Positions 1 through 9,598 are shown, numbered from the stretch's first letter. The stretch is 49,874 nucleotides of DNA from Planctomycetaceae bacterium (GCA_012719125.1 JAAYAY010000353.1:1-49874); one strand, 5' to 3'. A program made the numbers and translations. Notes: generated from the letters alone by a model not told the origin.

Positions 1-341
1 AACGGACGTGCGTGTTCCTTGGCTGGGCCGAAAACGCCTCCAATTCCAGTTCGGATGAACCTATCGTGCCCCATGGTGTTAAGGGCTAAACTAACGTCGA
101 CCCGCGGCCCCGTGCGACCCAAAATGTCAGGCCCAACCTGCGCTGTGGGAATCCAGGCTAGGCTTTTCTCGGTAGATTCTCCTGTCTTGTCGCCTTCTCC
201 TACTGAGCCTGAACGGAAGGCACGTGCGGCCATTGTGATTGACTCGTGGAACAATTGCCGTTCCAATGGGTAAATGTTGATTCGAGTGAAAATGGCGGTG
301 TACCCGTACCGGCGATAAACATGGCATGTGAGGGAAATGCT
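1..341. other. Window edge, no gene recognised
   Basis: A plus frame is open from the window edge to 273, but its translation is Pro/Ser/Arg-rich, has no hydrophobic core pattern and resembles no family I know. The minus-strand frames look equally unlike protein. A ribosome-binding-like GAGGGAA lies just before the small gene that begins at 342. Otherwise I see nothing here. Confidence 0.5.
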
Positions 342-575
342 ATGAGTGAAGAGCAGTACAGAGAGTTCATGGTGCGAGCCGTTTCAAGATTCATGATCGG
401 TGCTTTCGTCTTTGCATGTTGCTTCCTGTGGATTGCGATAAACTTGTCACAGAACGGCCGCTTCGTTCAATACGACATGCAAAAGGAGTATTCTCCTGAT
501 GGGAAGACGCACGTTGAGGCGCCATCCTGTATGCTCATCGATACAAGGACGGGGAACAGAATCACGCCGGACTGA
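342..575 (+). CDS. Small single-pass membrane protein, hypothetical
   Basis: This encodes about 77 residues. It has a polar N-terminus (MSEEQYREFM), one hydrophobic segment at about residues 17-36 (FMIGAFVFACCFLWIAINL) and a polar tail ending in a 'IDTRTGNRI' stretch. Short planctomycete proteins of this layout, a membrane anchor followed by a '...GRY/F-Q...LDTRTG' tail, are common and have no known function. An upstream in-frame start exists at 246, but the ATG at 342 is preceded by GAGGGAA at good spacing and starts the protein-like part, so I prefer it. It converges on the ceramidase-like gene. It is probably real, with function unknown. Confidence 0.6.
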   Translation: MSEEQYREFMVRAVSRFMIGAFVFACCFLWIAINLSQNGRFVQYDMQKEYSPDGKTHVEAPSCMLIDTRTGNRITPD

Positions 576-637
576 CTGACAACGAAACGGAATGGCACTC
601 TGAGCGTCCTTCGTTTGAGGATTCGCCGGAAACTCGC

Positions 638-1987
638 CTATTGGCAGAATCTTCCCAGCAACCGGATTGCCTCGTCACGCATGATCGCTTCGCTCCCCGG
701 CCCCAGACGCGACCAGCGGCCGGGGTTGGTCTCGTAGCCACCGTTCTCGAAGGCGCGATCGGTGGGGATGTAGCCGATGTAGTCTTCGGAATATCCCACA
801 ACGGCCGTGAACGGAAAGGGAGAAGCCTCGCGGATGGCCAGGGCGATCTCGACAAATGGTTCCCCCGGCAGGAAGACCATGGCGGCGCCGCCCGTGTTCA
901 CTGCGGCGATCCTGGTCGTAAGCAACTTCTTTTCCTGTTGGTCCGGCTCGTCGCGACGCGGCAAATCGATTGAGCGCCAACCGATTTCCAACCGGTTGCC
1001 CTCGGCGGGAGTCAGGTTGTTGAGCGCAGCGTCAACCGCGTCGGCAAGTTGCCGCCCGAATTGCCGCGAGTCTTCAGCACCCCGTCCTACGTTGGGCGGG
1101 TTGATATTGCCCGTGGCACCTTGAAAGAACAGCGGCACGGCGCCCGGGTGACGCCGCTCGAGTTCCAGGCACAATTCGCCCGGGTAGTCGGGCGACACCT
1201 GCTTGATGCACATTTCCAGGACCGGATGGGCCGTGAAGTTGACCAGGATTGCGACCGGCTTGTTCTCGCTGTCCAGGAAGGCCGCCACGCGCACCAAGTC
1301 GTCGGTTGGGCCCTCGGGGCCGATCAATTCCTCGGGTGGGATCGGCTGGCGGACCGATCGGATTCCCTTCGTGGTGCGGATACGGCGGTTAAGGGCCAGC
1401 CCCGAGGTGAGGTGGCTGCCGGTCGCCAGACGGCACGGGCGCAAGGCGTCTGCCGCGGTGTGGAGCGACCGGCCGATGCTTGCCGCCAGCCCTTCGTACC
1501 ATTTCTTGAAGGCCGGCGTTTGATAGAGATCGGTGAGTGCTGCCGATTCGGGCGACGTGTGTGTGTGGGTCGAACTGAGGATCAACGCATCAGATCGAAC
1601 GATCGAACCGGCGGCCGTGGCAACCTGCTGTTTGAAACGGTCCATTCCGCCCACGGCCTCGCCGGCGAGACCTAACAGATCGAGGGCCACAAGGGCGATT
1701 CGCTCATCCCCTCTCTCGACGATCACCGTGCGGGCGCAGATCGGCAGGCGGGTGCCCTCGAAAGGTTCCCAGAGCTGGCGGCCGGACGACATGAGGAGTC
1801 CCACGTCGAGCGGTGTGGGAATCTCGGCCACTGCGGCACCGACTCGCCAAGGATGGGTCTCGCGGGGCGACTCCGCACGTGCAAGTGACGCCAAGGTACC
1901 GGTGACTCCGGCACTACAAAGAAGCCCGAGGAACCGGCGGCGATGAGGGTGATCATGATTTCCGGATAGCCGCTCAGGGGTTGCCAT
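638..1987 (-). CDS. Exported neutral/alkaline ceramidase-like protein
   Basis: The protein is 449 residues long and begins with a twin-arginine type signal (RRRFLGLL at about residues 16-23, then a hydrophobic Ala/Gly/Ser segment ending near ARAES). The body carries the zinc-site pattern of the neutral ceramidase N-terminal domain: an early 'SSTHTHTSPES' segment and a later 'NFTAHPVLE' segment, with a 'QGATGNINPP' motif between the two halves. True neutral ceramidases are longer and have a C-terminal Ig-like domain that is absent here. Planctomycetes carry many such single-domain paralogues, and their substrate may not be ceramide. The ATG has GGAG nine bases upstream. It is the last gene of the leftward run after the PQQ-repeat gene (44-base gap). 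Confidence 0.8.
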   Translation of the reverse strand: MATPERLSGNHDHPHRRRFLGLLCSAGVTGTLASLARAESPRETHPWRVGAAVAEIPTPLDVGLLMSSGRQLWEPFEGTRLPICARTVIVERGDERIALVALDLLGLAGEAVGGMDRFKQQVATAAGSIVRSDALILSSTHTHTSPESAALTDLYQTPAFKKWYEGLAASIGRSLHTAADALRPCRLATGSHLTSGLALNRRIRTTKGIRSVRQPIPPEELIGPEGPTDDLVRVAAFLDSENKPVAILVNFTAHPVLEMCIKQVSPDYPGELCLELERRHPGAVPLFFQGATGNINPPNVGRGAEDSRQFGRQLADAVDAALNNLTPAEGNRLEIGWRSIDLPRRDEPDQQEKKLLTTRIAAVNTGGAAMVFLPGEPFVEIALAIREASPFPFTAVVGYSEDYIGYIPTDRAFENGGYETNPGRWSRLGPGSEAIMRDEAIRLLGRFCQ

Positions 1988-2031
1988 GATGCGTTTCTCC
2001 GATAGTAGTTGGTCGGCTCGGGAGAGCCAAC

Positions 2032-3339
2032 CTACGGGGTGATTTGGTAGCAGACGACGGTGTCCATGCCGCGGAGGTAGAGACGGCCGTTGGCGATGGT
2101 GGGCTGCTGGGGGCGGCCCAGGTCGATCCGGGTGTCGACCCGCCCGAGTTCCTTGTAGCCTTCGCGGCTGGCCTCGGCGAGGACCAGTTCGTTGTTCTTG
2201 TTCAGGGCGAAGATCAGCCCGTCAGCGATGATCAGGTTCTGCTGGTTGGTCCACTCGCGGTCGGCCTGTTTCCAGAGCAGGGTGCCGTCGGCGAAGTTGG
2301 TGGCATGAATGAAGCCGGCGGTCTTGTTGCCGCCGAAGCCGAAAATCGCGTCGTCGTAGATGGCCGGCGTGTTGAAGGCGTTGGCCTGAAACTCGGCGCC
2401 CGCGTACACCTCTTCGAAGGTGATCTTGCCGTCGACGACCTTCATATCCAGCAGGGCCGCGAAATCCTTTCCCTTACCCTCGCCGGCGCAGACGAACAAC
2501 TTGGAGCCGACGGCGATGGGCGTAGCTACCAGGCCGATGCTGATCGGGGCAGGGTAGGGATAGCGCCACATGATCTCACCGGTGGTCGCGTGGACGCCGA
2601 GAATCTCCCGGGTGCCGTAGGTGGCCGTGATGATCTGAGGAACGCCGTCGACGACTTGATAGGTCAGCGACGAGGGGGCTCCGAGTTCCCGGCCTCGTTC
2701 CGTCTCCGCCATGGCGACCGACCAGAGTAGCCTGCCGGTCTTCTTATCGAGGGCGACCAGGACGATGCGATCGTGGCTGTCGGTGGAGACGTAGAGGACG
2801 TCGCCGACGACGATGGGAGTGGAGCCTTCGGTTCCGAAGAACGCCTTGTCTTCTCGCCAAAGTTCCGTGCCGTCGGTCTTGAGACAAATGACGGGGGCGC
2901 ACATGTCCCAAACGTCACTGTCGACGGCGTATGGGATGTAGTAGACGCGGTCTTCGTCGACGACGGGGGAAGTGACGGGCCCCTTGGTGAAGTGGCGATT
3001 GTTCTTGGGGTAGAGCAGGGTCTTCCAGAGTGTGTTGCCGTTCAGAGGATCGAGGCAGATGGCATACTGTTGGTCGTCGGTCTCGGTGGCGGTGAAGGCC
3101 TTGCCCCGGACTTCGACCACGGCGCTCTTGCCCCAGCCAATCTCCGTTCGCCATAGCTCTCTGGGCCCGTCGGCGGGCCACTGGCGGAGAAGGCCGGTGG
3201 CCGGGTAGACGCTGTTTCCGTCAGGAGGGAGGAAGCGTTGGAGGTCTTGAGCCGGGAGGGGGACGGAGGTGAGAAGAACGGAGGTGAGGAATGCTGCGGT
3301 CAGGCGGAGGGGGTAGGGGAGGGACGAATCGGCGCGCAT
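2032..3339 (-). CDS. Secreted PQQ-binding-like beta-propeller protein
   Basis: This is a 435-residue protein with an N-terminal signal peptide (hydrophobic residues about 10-27, cleavage after LPAQ). The body consists of repeated propeller blades of the PQQ/YWTD-like type: 'CLDPLNGNTLWKT', 'ALDKKTGRLLWSV', 'VHATTGEIMWRY' and 'NFADGTLLWKQ', each the W-motif end of a blade. In planctomycetes such outer-compartment propellers are usually not demonstrated quinoproteins and their role is unknown. A longer open frame runs upstream to 3843, but it overlaps cysE and reads as low-complexity Arg/His. The ATG at 3339 has AGGAG seven bases upstream and starts exactly at the signal peptide. It lies 86 bases downstream of cysE on the same strand, so co-transcription is possible. 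Confidence 0.85.
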   Translation of the reverse strand: MRADSSLPYPLRLTAAFLTSVLLTSVPLPAQDLQRFLPPDGNSVYPATGLLRQWPADGPRELWRTEIGWGKSAVVEVRGKAFTATETDDQQYAICLDPLNGNTLWKTLLYPKNNRHFTKGPVTSPVVDEDRVYYIPYAVDSDVWDMCAPVICLKTDGTELWREDKAFFGTEGSTPIVVGDVLYVSTDSHDRIVLVALDKKTGRLLWSVAMAETERGRELGAPSSLTYQVVDGVPQIITATYGTREILGVHATTGEIMWRYPYPAPISIGLVATPIAVGSKLFVCAGEGKGKDFAALLDMKVVDGKITFEEVYAGAEFQANAFNTPAIYDDAIFGFGGNKTAGFIHATNFADGTLLWKQADREWTNQQNLIIADGLIFALNKNNELVLAEASREGYKELGRVDTRIDLGRPQQPTIANGRLYLRGMDTVVCYQITP

Positions 3340-3425
3340 GGGGGGACTCCTGGTGTCGACTGGGCGTTGATGCCAGGGTCCCATTGTAGCGAAGGGAAGG
3401 GGCGCGTGCGAGAAAATACGGTCGT

Positions 3426-4394
3426 TTAGGCTTTTGCAGCGATCGGCTTCGGCTGCAGTTCGTCGCCGTCGGCTCCTCGCATACGGTGGCTTGGCTTCTC
3501 GAGGGTGACGGTGACGCCGGGCGGAACCGAATGAGTAAGCCAGACGTTGGAGCCGATGACGGCCTCGCGGCCGATCACGGTCTCGCCGCCGAGAACGGTG
3601 GCGTTGGCGTAGATCACGACCCGGTCTTCGATGGTGGGATGACGCTTGGTGCCGCGGACTAGGTTGCCCTGCTCGTCGGTGGGGAAGCTGAGGGCACCCA
3701 GGGTCACGCCCTGATAGAGTTTGACCCAGTTGCCGATCTCGCAGGTTTCGCCGATGACGACGCCGGTGCCGTGGTCGATGAAGAAATGGTCGCCGATGGT
3801 GGCACCAGGGTGGATGTCGATGCCCGTACGTCCGTGGGCCCATTCGGTCATCATCCGCGGGATGAGGGGCACTCCGAGCCGATGGAGGATGTTGGCGAGG
3901 CGATAGACGGTGACGGCTTCGAGGCCTGGATAGCAGAAGATGACCTCGTCGTAGGACTTGCAGGCCGGATCGCCCACGTAGGCCGCCTCGACGTCCATGG
4001 CCAGGGTGGCACGTAGTCCGGGCAGTCTGCCGAGGAACTCGAGGGTCTTGTGCTGTCCGAGGGATTCAAAGTCGAATTTCTTCTGGGGGTTGCAGATGGT
4101 GTTCTGGCCGCGGTCGTGGCAGACGGCGCGAGCGATCTGCGAGGTGAGCCGGTCGTGCAACTTGTCGATGAGGTCGCCTACGTGATAGGTGACGTTTCCC
4201 AGATGGAGACCGTCGCGGCGCCGATAGCCGGGGTAGAGAATCTCCTTGAGGTCCTCCGTGATGGAAATGACGGTTTCATAGTTGGGCAAGGGGCAGTGCC
4301 CGAGGTGGTTCATGGACCCCATCTCGGAGTAGGTCCCGACGATCCGTTCGGTCAGATCGGGCAGCGTTTCCTTGAGTCGAAAATCGGTAGACAT
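3426..4394 (-). CDS. cysE: Serine O-acetyltransferase (CysE/EpsC-type)
   Basis: This enzyme makes O-acetylserine from serine and acetyl-CoA, the first step of cysteine synthesis. It is 322 residues long with the layout of the longer EpsC/SrpH-like subgroup. An alpha-helical N-terminal domain fills about residues 1-175. A left-handed beta-helix of hexapeptide repeats follows, with the signature '[21 protein letters not shown]' region (residues about 191-211, His195, Asp207, His208) and 'GVVIGE...VTLGA'. The basic loop '[10 protein letters not shown]' and the terminal '[15 protein letters not shown]' turns are typical of acetyl-CoA binding in this family. I chose the ATG at 4394 over a longer frame to 4529 because that extra stretch is low-complexity and non-conserved in character. 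Confidence 0.93.
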   Translation of the reverse strand: MSTDFRLKETLPDLTERIVGTYSEMGSMNHLGHCPLPNYETVISITEDLKEILYPGYRRRDGLHLGNVTYHVGDLIDKLHDRLTSQIARAVCHDRGQNTICNPQKKFDFESLGQHKTLEFLGRLPGLRATLAMDVEAAYVGDPACKSYDEVIFCYPGLEAVTVYRLANILHRLGVPLIPRMMTEWAHGRTGIDIHPGATIGDHFFIDHGTGVVIGETCEIGNWVKLYQGVTLGALSFPTDEQGNLVRGTKRHPTIEDRVVIYANATVLGGETVIGREAVIGSNVWLTHSVPPGVTVTLEKPSHRMRGADGDELQPKPIAAKA

Positions 4395-4851
4395 GGCGTG
4401 GAGTTCCAGGTTGCGGGAGCTGGTGAGGGGCGCAGCAGAAGACGCACGGGACAACAGGTGCGGGAGGAGCGCGCGATGTTGAGGGGGCAGCAGAGAGTCC
4501 GGTCCTAGACCGGACAGAGACAGCGGCAACGGAGAGCGGCAGATCGGCGTGTCATCTTCAAAGCCCCCTCAGGGCTGAACTCGGTGGGGCACCGAAAAGA
4601 ATGGTAGGCGAGCGGGGGACAGAAATCAAGCGCTCCGGGATTCTCTTCGGGCAGGCCCAGCATCGGAGTTTAAGGGAATTGCCGTTGCCGTACAGGTTTC
4701 TGGCAGGCGAAATCCGGACAAGGGCCCTTGGGATGAACTTGCGCAACATGCCGGGGAACCCTCCAGCCGTCATTCCCGCGAAGGCGGGAATCCAGAAAGG
4801 CCAACTGGCGAAGGTCGTCCCTTCGCAAAGCGACTCTGCAAATGAGAGCCG
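4395..4851. other. Intergenic region with hairpin and REP-like unit
   Basis: This 457-base gap lies between the divergent EF-G gene and cysE, both on the minus strand. It contains a perfect hairpin GTCCGGTC-CTA-GACCGGAC at 4497-4515, about 100 bases before the cysE start, which could be a leader structure or the terminator of the upstream gene. It also contains one REP-like unit at 4768-4795. I found no convincing gene. Confidence 0.55.
4768..4795 (+). repeat. REP-like palindromic unit
   Basis: The core is ATTCCCGCGAAGGCGGGAAT (4772-4791), a near-perfect palindrome, with CGTC before it and CCAG after it. The same 28-base unit recurs at 26.5-26.6 kb and 40.1-40.2 kb. It sits 57 bases beyond the stop of the divergent EF-G gene. 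Confidence 0.85.
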
Positions 4852-6948
4852 TCAGTCTTCTTCTTCCTGGACCTTGGCGGCGCGGATGATTTCCTGCTGG
4901 ACGTTGGGCGGCACGATGTCGTAGTGGCTGAACTCGATCGTGTAACTGCCCTGTCCGCCGGTCACGCTGGCCAGCGTGCGGTTGTACGTCATAACCTCGG
5001 CGAGGGGAACTTCGGCGCTGACGGTCTGCATGCCGCCCCCGGCCGAATCCATGCCGAGGGGACGTCCCCGGCGACTGGACATGTCGCTGTTGATATCGCC
5101 CACCTTGTCCGCCGGCACGGTGATATCGATCTTGACGATCGGCTCGAGCAGCGCGGGCCGGGCATCCTGGAACACGTTCCGGAAAGCCATCGAGGCGGCG
5201 GTCTTGAAGGCCTGCTCGTTGCTGTCGACGGGATGGTCCTTGCCGAAGTGAACCTCGACGCAGACGTTCTGCACGCGGTAACCGGCGATCACGCCGCGCT
5301 CCAATCGATCCCGAAAGCCTTTTTCCACGGCCGGCATGAAGTTGCTGGGGATCGTGCCGCCGACGATCGAGTCGATCCAGAGGAAGTTGTTGTCCTCGTC
5401 ATAGTGGGGTACCTTCATCGACGGGAAGCGTTCCTTGGTGGCGTACTCTTCGATATTCGTGCCCGAGGGCAACGGGAACATGCGAATGTGGACCTCCGCG
5501 AACTGGCCGCTGCCGCCGCTCTGCTTCTTGTGGCGGTAGTGCCCCTCGGCCTTGGCTTGAACGGTCTCGCGGTAAGGAATCTTGGGCGGCTTGGTGTCGA
5601 CTTCGACCTTGTCGCGTCGCTTGAGACGCTCCTGGAGGATCTGCAGATGCAGTTCGCTCATGCCGGTAATGACCGTTTCCTTGGTCTGCATGTCGAGATC
5701 CCGGCGGAACGTCGGATCTTCTTCGACCAGTTTCTGCAGGGCCCCGGAGAGTTTGGTCTGGTCGTTGCGGCTCTTGGGCGTGACCGCCAAGCCGACCATG
5801 GGCGTGGGGAACTTGAGGGCGGGCATCGTCAGGTCGCCCAGGGTCATGCCGGTATGCAGATCTTCCATCTTGACGACGGCGACAATCGAGCCTGCGATGG
5901 CATCGTCGACCGGCGAGGTTTCACTGGCCTGAACTTCGAGAAGTTGGGCGATCTTCAGACCTTTGCGGGCCCCCGTGGCGGGTACGGTCGTATCTTTCTT
6001 CACCGTGCCCGAGAACACGCGAATGAAGCTCAACTTCTGCACAAACGGGTCGACGCGGGTCTTGAACACTTGAGCGACGAGCGGACCGGCGGGATCGGCC
6101 ACGACTTCTACGTCTTCGCCCGCGGCGTTCTTGGCCGTTCGCCGAATTGCAGTTGGCGGTAGGGCGCACATGACCATGGCATCAAGCAACTCGGCCAATC
6201 CGACGCCGGTTTTGCCCGAAACGCAGAGAATCGGAATCAGGCCTCCGTCGGCAACGGCCTGAACCAGCAACTTGGAGAGTTGCTCGCTGGTCGGCATGTT
6301 GCCCTCCAGGTAGGCCTCCATCATGGCTTCGTCGGCCATCACGATGGACTCGATGAGCGACTCGTTGATTTCGGCCGGATCGATCACGGCGCCGGAGGTG
6401 TCGGCGGGCGGGGTCAGGGTGCTGACCACGCCCGAGAACTTGCCGCCCAAGCCGACGGGCACATTGAGCAGGACGCATTCGGAACCGAAGACTTCCTGGA
6501 TCGATTCCACCAGGGCCGGGAAATCGACATTCTCCGAGTCGAGCTTGTTGATGACGATCATCCGACCCAGGCGGGCGTTCTTGGCCTCGGCGAACACGCG
6601 GCGCGTGTTGACCTCGATTCCCGCCCCGGCGTTGATCACGATGGCCGCCGTGTCGACCCCCCGAAGCGCACTGATCGTCTGTCCGATGAAGTCGGGGTAG
6701 CCGGGCGTGTCGATCATATTGAAACGCTTGCCGCCATATTCGAAGTGCGTGACCGCTGCTTCGATCGTGTACTTGTGGTGTTTCTCTTCCTCGTCGAAAT
6801 CACAGACGCTCGTGCCCTCGTCAACGCTTCCCTGCCGGTTGAGGGTGCCGGTCGTATGAAGGAGGGTATCGACGAGCGATGTTTTTCCAGCCGACCCGTG
6901 ACCACAGAGCGCGATATTGCGGAAATCCTCGACTTTGTACTTCGCCAT
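4852..6948 (-). CDS. Divergent elongation factor G (EFG-II type)
   Basis: This is a 698-residue translational GTPase with the full EF-G domain order: GTPase, domain II, then III-V ('GVGG..KPPKIPYRETV', 'HKKQSGGSGQFAEVHIRM' and the C-terminal ferredoxin-like fold ending in an acidic EEED tail). The P-loop is GHGSAGKT (16-23) and the guanine-specificity motif is NKLD (134-137). The switch II motif is DTPGY (80-84), where canonical EF-G has DTPGH. The missing catalytic-type histidine and the 'GHGSAGKTSL' P-loop place it with the EFG-II subfamily rather than the translocase. Its cellular job is unclear, and EFG-II proteins coexist with a canonical EF-G as here. It lies 126 bases downstream of hisA on the same strand. 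Confidence 0.88.
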   Translation of the reverse strand: MAKYKVEDFRNIALCGHGSAGKTSLVDTLLHTTGTLNRQGSVDEGTSVCDFDEEEKHHKYTIEAAVTHFEYGGKRFNMIDTPGYPDFIGQTISALRGVDTAAIVINAGAGIEVNTRRVFAEAKNARLGRMIVINKLDSENVDFPALVESIQEVFGSECVLLNVPVGLGGKFSGVVSTLTPPADTSGAVIDPAEINESLIESIVMADEAMMEAYLEGNMPTSEQLSKLLVQAVADGGLIPILCVSGKTGVGLAELLDAMVMCALPPTAIRRTAKNAAGEDVEVVADPAGPLVAQVFKTRVDPFVQKLSFIRVFSGTVKKDTTVPATGARKGLKIAQLLEVQASETSPVDDAIAGSIVAVVKMEDLHTGMTLGDLTMPALKFPTPMVGLAVTPKSRNDQTKLSGALQKLVEEDPTFRRDLDMQTKETVITGMSELHLQILQERLKRRDKVEVDTKPPKIPYRETVQAKAEGHYRHKKQSGGSGQFAEVHIRMFPLPSGTNIEEYATKERFPSMKVPHYDEDNNFLWIDSIVGGTIPSNFMPAVEKGFRDRLERGVIAGYRVQNVCVEVHFGKDHPVDSNEQAFKTAASMAFRNVFQDARPALLEPIVKIDITVPADKVGDINSDMSSRRGRPLGMDSAGGGMQTVSAEVPLAEVMTYNRTLASVTGGQGSYTIEFSHYDIVPPNVQQEIIRAAKVQEEED

Positions 6949-7074
6949 CGACTGTTTTCCTCGTAATTCAGCGTGAAAGTCCGTGTTTCAAAGTGGCCGC
7001 CAGGCGGTGCGGTAATCAGCGCACGGGACGACTACGATGTTGTATTGGGGTTTCGTCACGGCGGAACGCGACGA

Positions 7075-7791
7075 CTACGATCCAGCTACCTGCAACGCTT
7101 CCTTCAGATCGATTGTTCCTTCATACAGGGCCCGGCCAATGATGCAGCCCGCCATTCCGGCTTCCGCCAAGCGGCGTACGTCGTCGACGGTCGTCACTCC
7201 GCCGGACGCGACGACGGGCACGTCGACGGAACGCTGCATCTCGGCCATGGCCTCGACATTCGGGCCGGCCATCATTCCGTCCGTGGCGATATCCGTGTAA
7301 ACGATCGCCGCGATCGGTTCGCTTTCGAACTGCCGGGCCAACTCGACGGCCGACGTCTGGCTGGTCTCGAGCCAGCCGTCGGTCGCCACCATGCCGCTAC
7401 GTGCGTCGATTCCGAGAACGAGCCGTCCGGGGAACTGCCGGCAGACCTGGCGGAACCACTCGGGTTCTTTCAAGGCTCGGGTCCCGACAACCAGTCTCGC
7501 CAGTCCTATCTCCAGGAGCTCCACAATCCTCTGCTCGCTGCGGACACCTCCCCCCAACTCGCAGGGGATATCGATCGCTTCGATGATGGCACGCACGCTC
7601 GCCAAGTTTGCCGAGCTTCCATCTCTTGCCGCGTCCAGGTCAACCAGATGGAGGTGCCGGCCGCCCTGGTCGGCCCATCGGCGGGCCATGGCGGCCGGAT
7701 CGTCACCAAAGACGGTTTCCTGTCCATAGTCCCCCTGGCGGAGGCGTACACACTTACCACCACGGAGGTCGATTGCCGGCCAGATTTCCAC
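7075..7791 (-). CDS. hisA: Phosphoribosylformimino-AICAR-phosphate isomerase HisA
   Basis: HisA catalyses the Amadori isomerisation of ProFAR to PRFAR, step four of histidine synthesis. The 238-residue product is a (beta/alpha)8 barrel with two phosphate-binding halves: 'EIWPAIDLRGGKCVRL' with Asp8, and 'VLGIDARSGMVATDGW' with Asp129. It also has 'GGGVRSEQ' and 'ASGGVTTVDDVRRL'. I take the GTG at 7791 as the start because HisA proteins begin with 'M-E-I-W/I-PAID' and GAGAGG lies seven bases upstream. The open frame continues to an ATG at 7866, which would add 25 atypical residues. HisH, its pathway neighbour, is the next minus-strand gene, separated by a plus-strand LRR gene. Confidence 0.93.
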   Translation of the reverse strand: MEIWPAIDLRGGKCVRLRQGDYGQETVFGDDPAAMARRWADQGGRHLHLVDLDAARDGSSANLASVRAIIEAIDIPCELGGGVRSEQRIVELLEIGLARLVVGTRALKEPEWFRQVCRQFPGRLVLGIDARSGMVATDGWLETSQTSAVELARQFESEPIAAIVYTDIATDGMMAGPNVEAMAEMQRSVDVPVVASGGVTTVDDVRRLAEAGMAGCIIGRALYEGTIDLKEALQVAGS

Positions 7792-8085
7792 TCCCAAGCC
7801 TCTCAGACGCGTACGAACGACGGCAGACGAAACGCGTAATATGACACACGTAGGGGCGATTTGCAAGGTGGCGAGGTCGGTCAGCCCCCTGCGTCACAGA
7901 CCAGCCCGGCCATTGAATTCAGCCGGCAGATCTGCCCGCACACCAAGACATACCACAAGCAGCCGCGCTGATGCAGCTTCCGTCCACTGGCGAAATTGGT
8001 TAGGATCTCCCACGATCGCGGTTGCCAAGATGTGACCCACCGATCGTCTCACTCGGCAAGGGGTTGCGCGAGACGAGTTGCCAAC

Positions 8086-8874
8086 ATGACCGGAAAGAGA
8101 GGATCTCGCCATCGCTTCCTTCAGTTCAGTCTGCGGACGTTGCTTGTGGGCATGACCGTTCTCGCCGTCTGGCTGGGAACGTGGCTGGATCGGGGGCGGC
8201 GAGAAGAGGCGGCCGTGGCGGCTCTGGAACGGAAGGAGTACGCGGGGATCCACTACGACCATGAACTGGGTGGCGACGGTAATTGGTATAAGGTCGGCGT
8301 CGACCGTAAGGGAGTGAAAACCGCCGGCCCTCGTGGACCGCAATGGGCCCGCGATTGGATCGGTGAGCACTGCTTCACACGCGTCGTGAGGCTATCGACC
8401 TTCAGCTCTGTCCTGGACGACGACGCCCTGGCCCAGGTGGCGCAGTTCCGGCAGCTTCGAATGCTCCGTAACAATGTGATGATGGTGAGTGTTGTCGAAG
8501 CCACTGCCCCTTGGCCGACTCCTGAGAACTGCGTGTTCGACGGGGGAATTACTGACACAGGCCTCGCCCATCTGCGACGCTTGACTTGCCTCGAGACGTT
8601 GGTACTGGTCGGCACCAACGTAACGGATGACGGCCTGCAGCATCTAACTCGTCTTCAACGGCTGAAACACCTGAAGATCTCCAGCTCGAACATCACAGAC
8701 GAGGGCATTTCCCACGTCCTCAAGCTTAGGAACTTGGAGGACCTATGCGTGAGCGGCACATCGATCAGTGAGGCCGGGGTTGCCGAGTTGCGGCGGGCGT
8801 TACCGAAATGCCGAGTGATTGGGGCGGCGGATGTACCCGATCGGGAAGAGGAAGAGACCAGGCTTGGGATCTGA
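8086..8874 (+). CDS. Membrane-anchored leucine-rich repeat protein
   Basis: The protein is 262 residues. A basic N-terminus is followed by 'FLQFSLRTLLVGMTVLAVWLGTW' split over about residues 12-34, the single membrane anchor typical of a large planctomycete family. The C-terminal half has RNI-like leucine-rich repeats of the 'ITDTGLAHLRRL..LETLVLVGTNVTDDGLQHL' kind, about four units ending near 'ELRRALPKC'. The frame is open from 7996, but the ATG at 8086 starts the recognisable part. It is probably a protein-interaction surface on the membrane with function unknown. It stands on the opposite strand between hisA and hisH, which suggests insertion into a formerly continuous his gene order. Confidence 0.75.
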   Translation: MTGKRGSRHRFLQFSLRTLLVGMTVLAVWLGTWLDRGRREEAAVAALERKEYAGIHYDHELGGDGNWYKVGVDRKGVKTAGPRGPQWARDWIGEHCFTRVVRLSTFSSVLDDDALAQVAQFRQLRMLRNNVMMVSVVEATAPWPTPENCVFDGGITDTGLAHLRRLTCLETLVLVGTNVTDDGLQHLTRLQRLKHLKISSSNITDEGISHVLKLRNLEDLCVSGTSISEAGVAELRRALPKCRVIGAADVPDREEEETRLGI

Positions 8875-8964
8875 GTAGAATAGCTTCGGACACACCGGGC
8901 GGTGGGTCTTGGGGTGGCATGTTGGGAGAAAGACCTCGGCGGCAGGACACCGCCGGCACCGCTT

Positions 8965-9570
8965 TCACAGTTCCGCGAAGTTCTTGAGGATTCTCAGCCC
9001 GTCCGCCTGGCTCTTCTCAGGGTGGAACTGGGTGGCGAAAAGGTTGTCGCGCCAGACCATCGCGCAGAAAGGCTTGTGGTAGTCGGCCTCCACGGCGATG
9101 ACCTCGTCGTCCTCGGGCACCACATAATAGCTGTGGACAAAGTAGAAGTAGGCACCCTCGTCGATACCGCCGAAGATGGGCGGGCGGCGGCGGATGATTG
9201 CTTGGTTCCAACCCATGTGGGGTACGCTGTACTCGGGCGGGAGATCGAAACGGACGACTTCGCCCTTGAGTACGCCCAAGCCCGCATGCTCGCCGTTCTC
9301 GTAGCTTCGCTCAAACAGCAGTTGGAGCCCCAGGCAGATGCCCAGGAACGGTTTGCCGGAATCGATCGCCCGGAGGATCGAGTTCGTCAGGCCGAGCCGG
9401 TTCAATTCGGCAATGGCATCCTCAAAAGCGCCGACGCCGGGGAGTACGATCTTCTCGGCACGCTTGACCTCGGCAGGATCGCGGGTGACGACGGCGTTGT
9501 GCCCGACCTTCTCGAAACCCTTCTGAACACTGCGAAGGTTGCCCATTCCGTAGTCGATAATCGCGATCAA
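8965..9570 (-). CDS. hisH: Imidazole glycerol phosphate synthase glutaminase subunit HisH
   Basis: HisH hydrolyses glutamine and passes ammonia to HisF, which makes imidazole glycerol phosphate and AICAR. The 201-residue class I glutamine amidotransferase has the nucleophile Cys79 in 'GICLGLQLL', the His183-Glu185 pair in 'FHPEKS', and the oxyanion-strand 'LPGVGAF'. The likely start is TTG at 9570, giving M-I-A-I-I-D-Y-G as in other HisH proteins, with AGGGG seven bases upstream. A GTG at 9591 would add seven residues. The partner hisF is not in this window. Confidence 0.93.
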   Translation of the reverse strand: MIAIIDYGMGNLRSVQKGFEKVGHNAVVTRDPAEVKRAEKIVLPGVGAFEDAIAELNRLGLTNSILRAIDSGKPFLGICLGLQLLFERSYENGEHAGLGVLKGEVVRFDLPPEYSVPHMGWNQAIIRRRPPIFGGIDEGAYFYFVHSYYVVPEDDEVIAVEADYHKPFCAMVWRDNLFATQFHPEKSQADGLRILKNFAEL

Positions 9571-9598
9571 TGGCAGGCCCCTCAGAAGCACGTGGAGT

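Noticed and set aside
1-273. Open plus frame at the window edge
   Set aside because: Composition is unlike protein, with scattered Pro/Ser/Arg and no hydrophobic pattern, and no start with a ribosome-binding site.
3340-3843. N-terminal extension of the PQQ-repeat protein
   Set aside because: It overlaps cysE, is Arg/His-rich and lies in front of a perfectly good signal peptide.
4901-6162. Long open frames on the opposite strand of both EF-G genes and other large genes
   Set aside because: They are GC-rich codon-bias shadows: each is antisense to a gene with clear conserved motifs, and its own translation is His/Gly/Arg-rich without domains.
7025-7080. Direct repeat GACGACTACGAT between hisA and the divergent EF-G gene
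   Set aside because: Two copies about 40 bases apart, with no further structure or context; too little to call a site.
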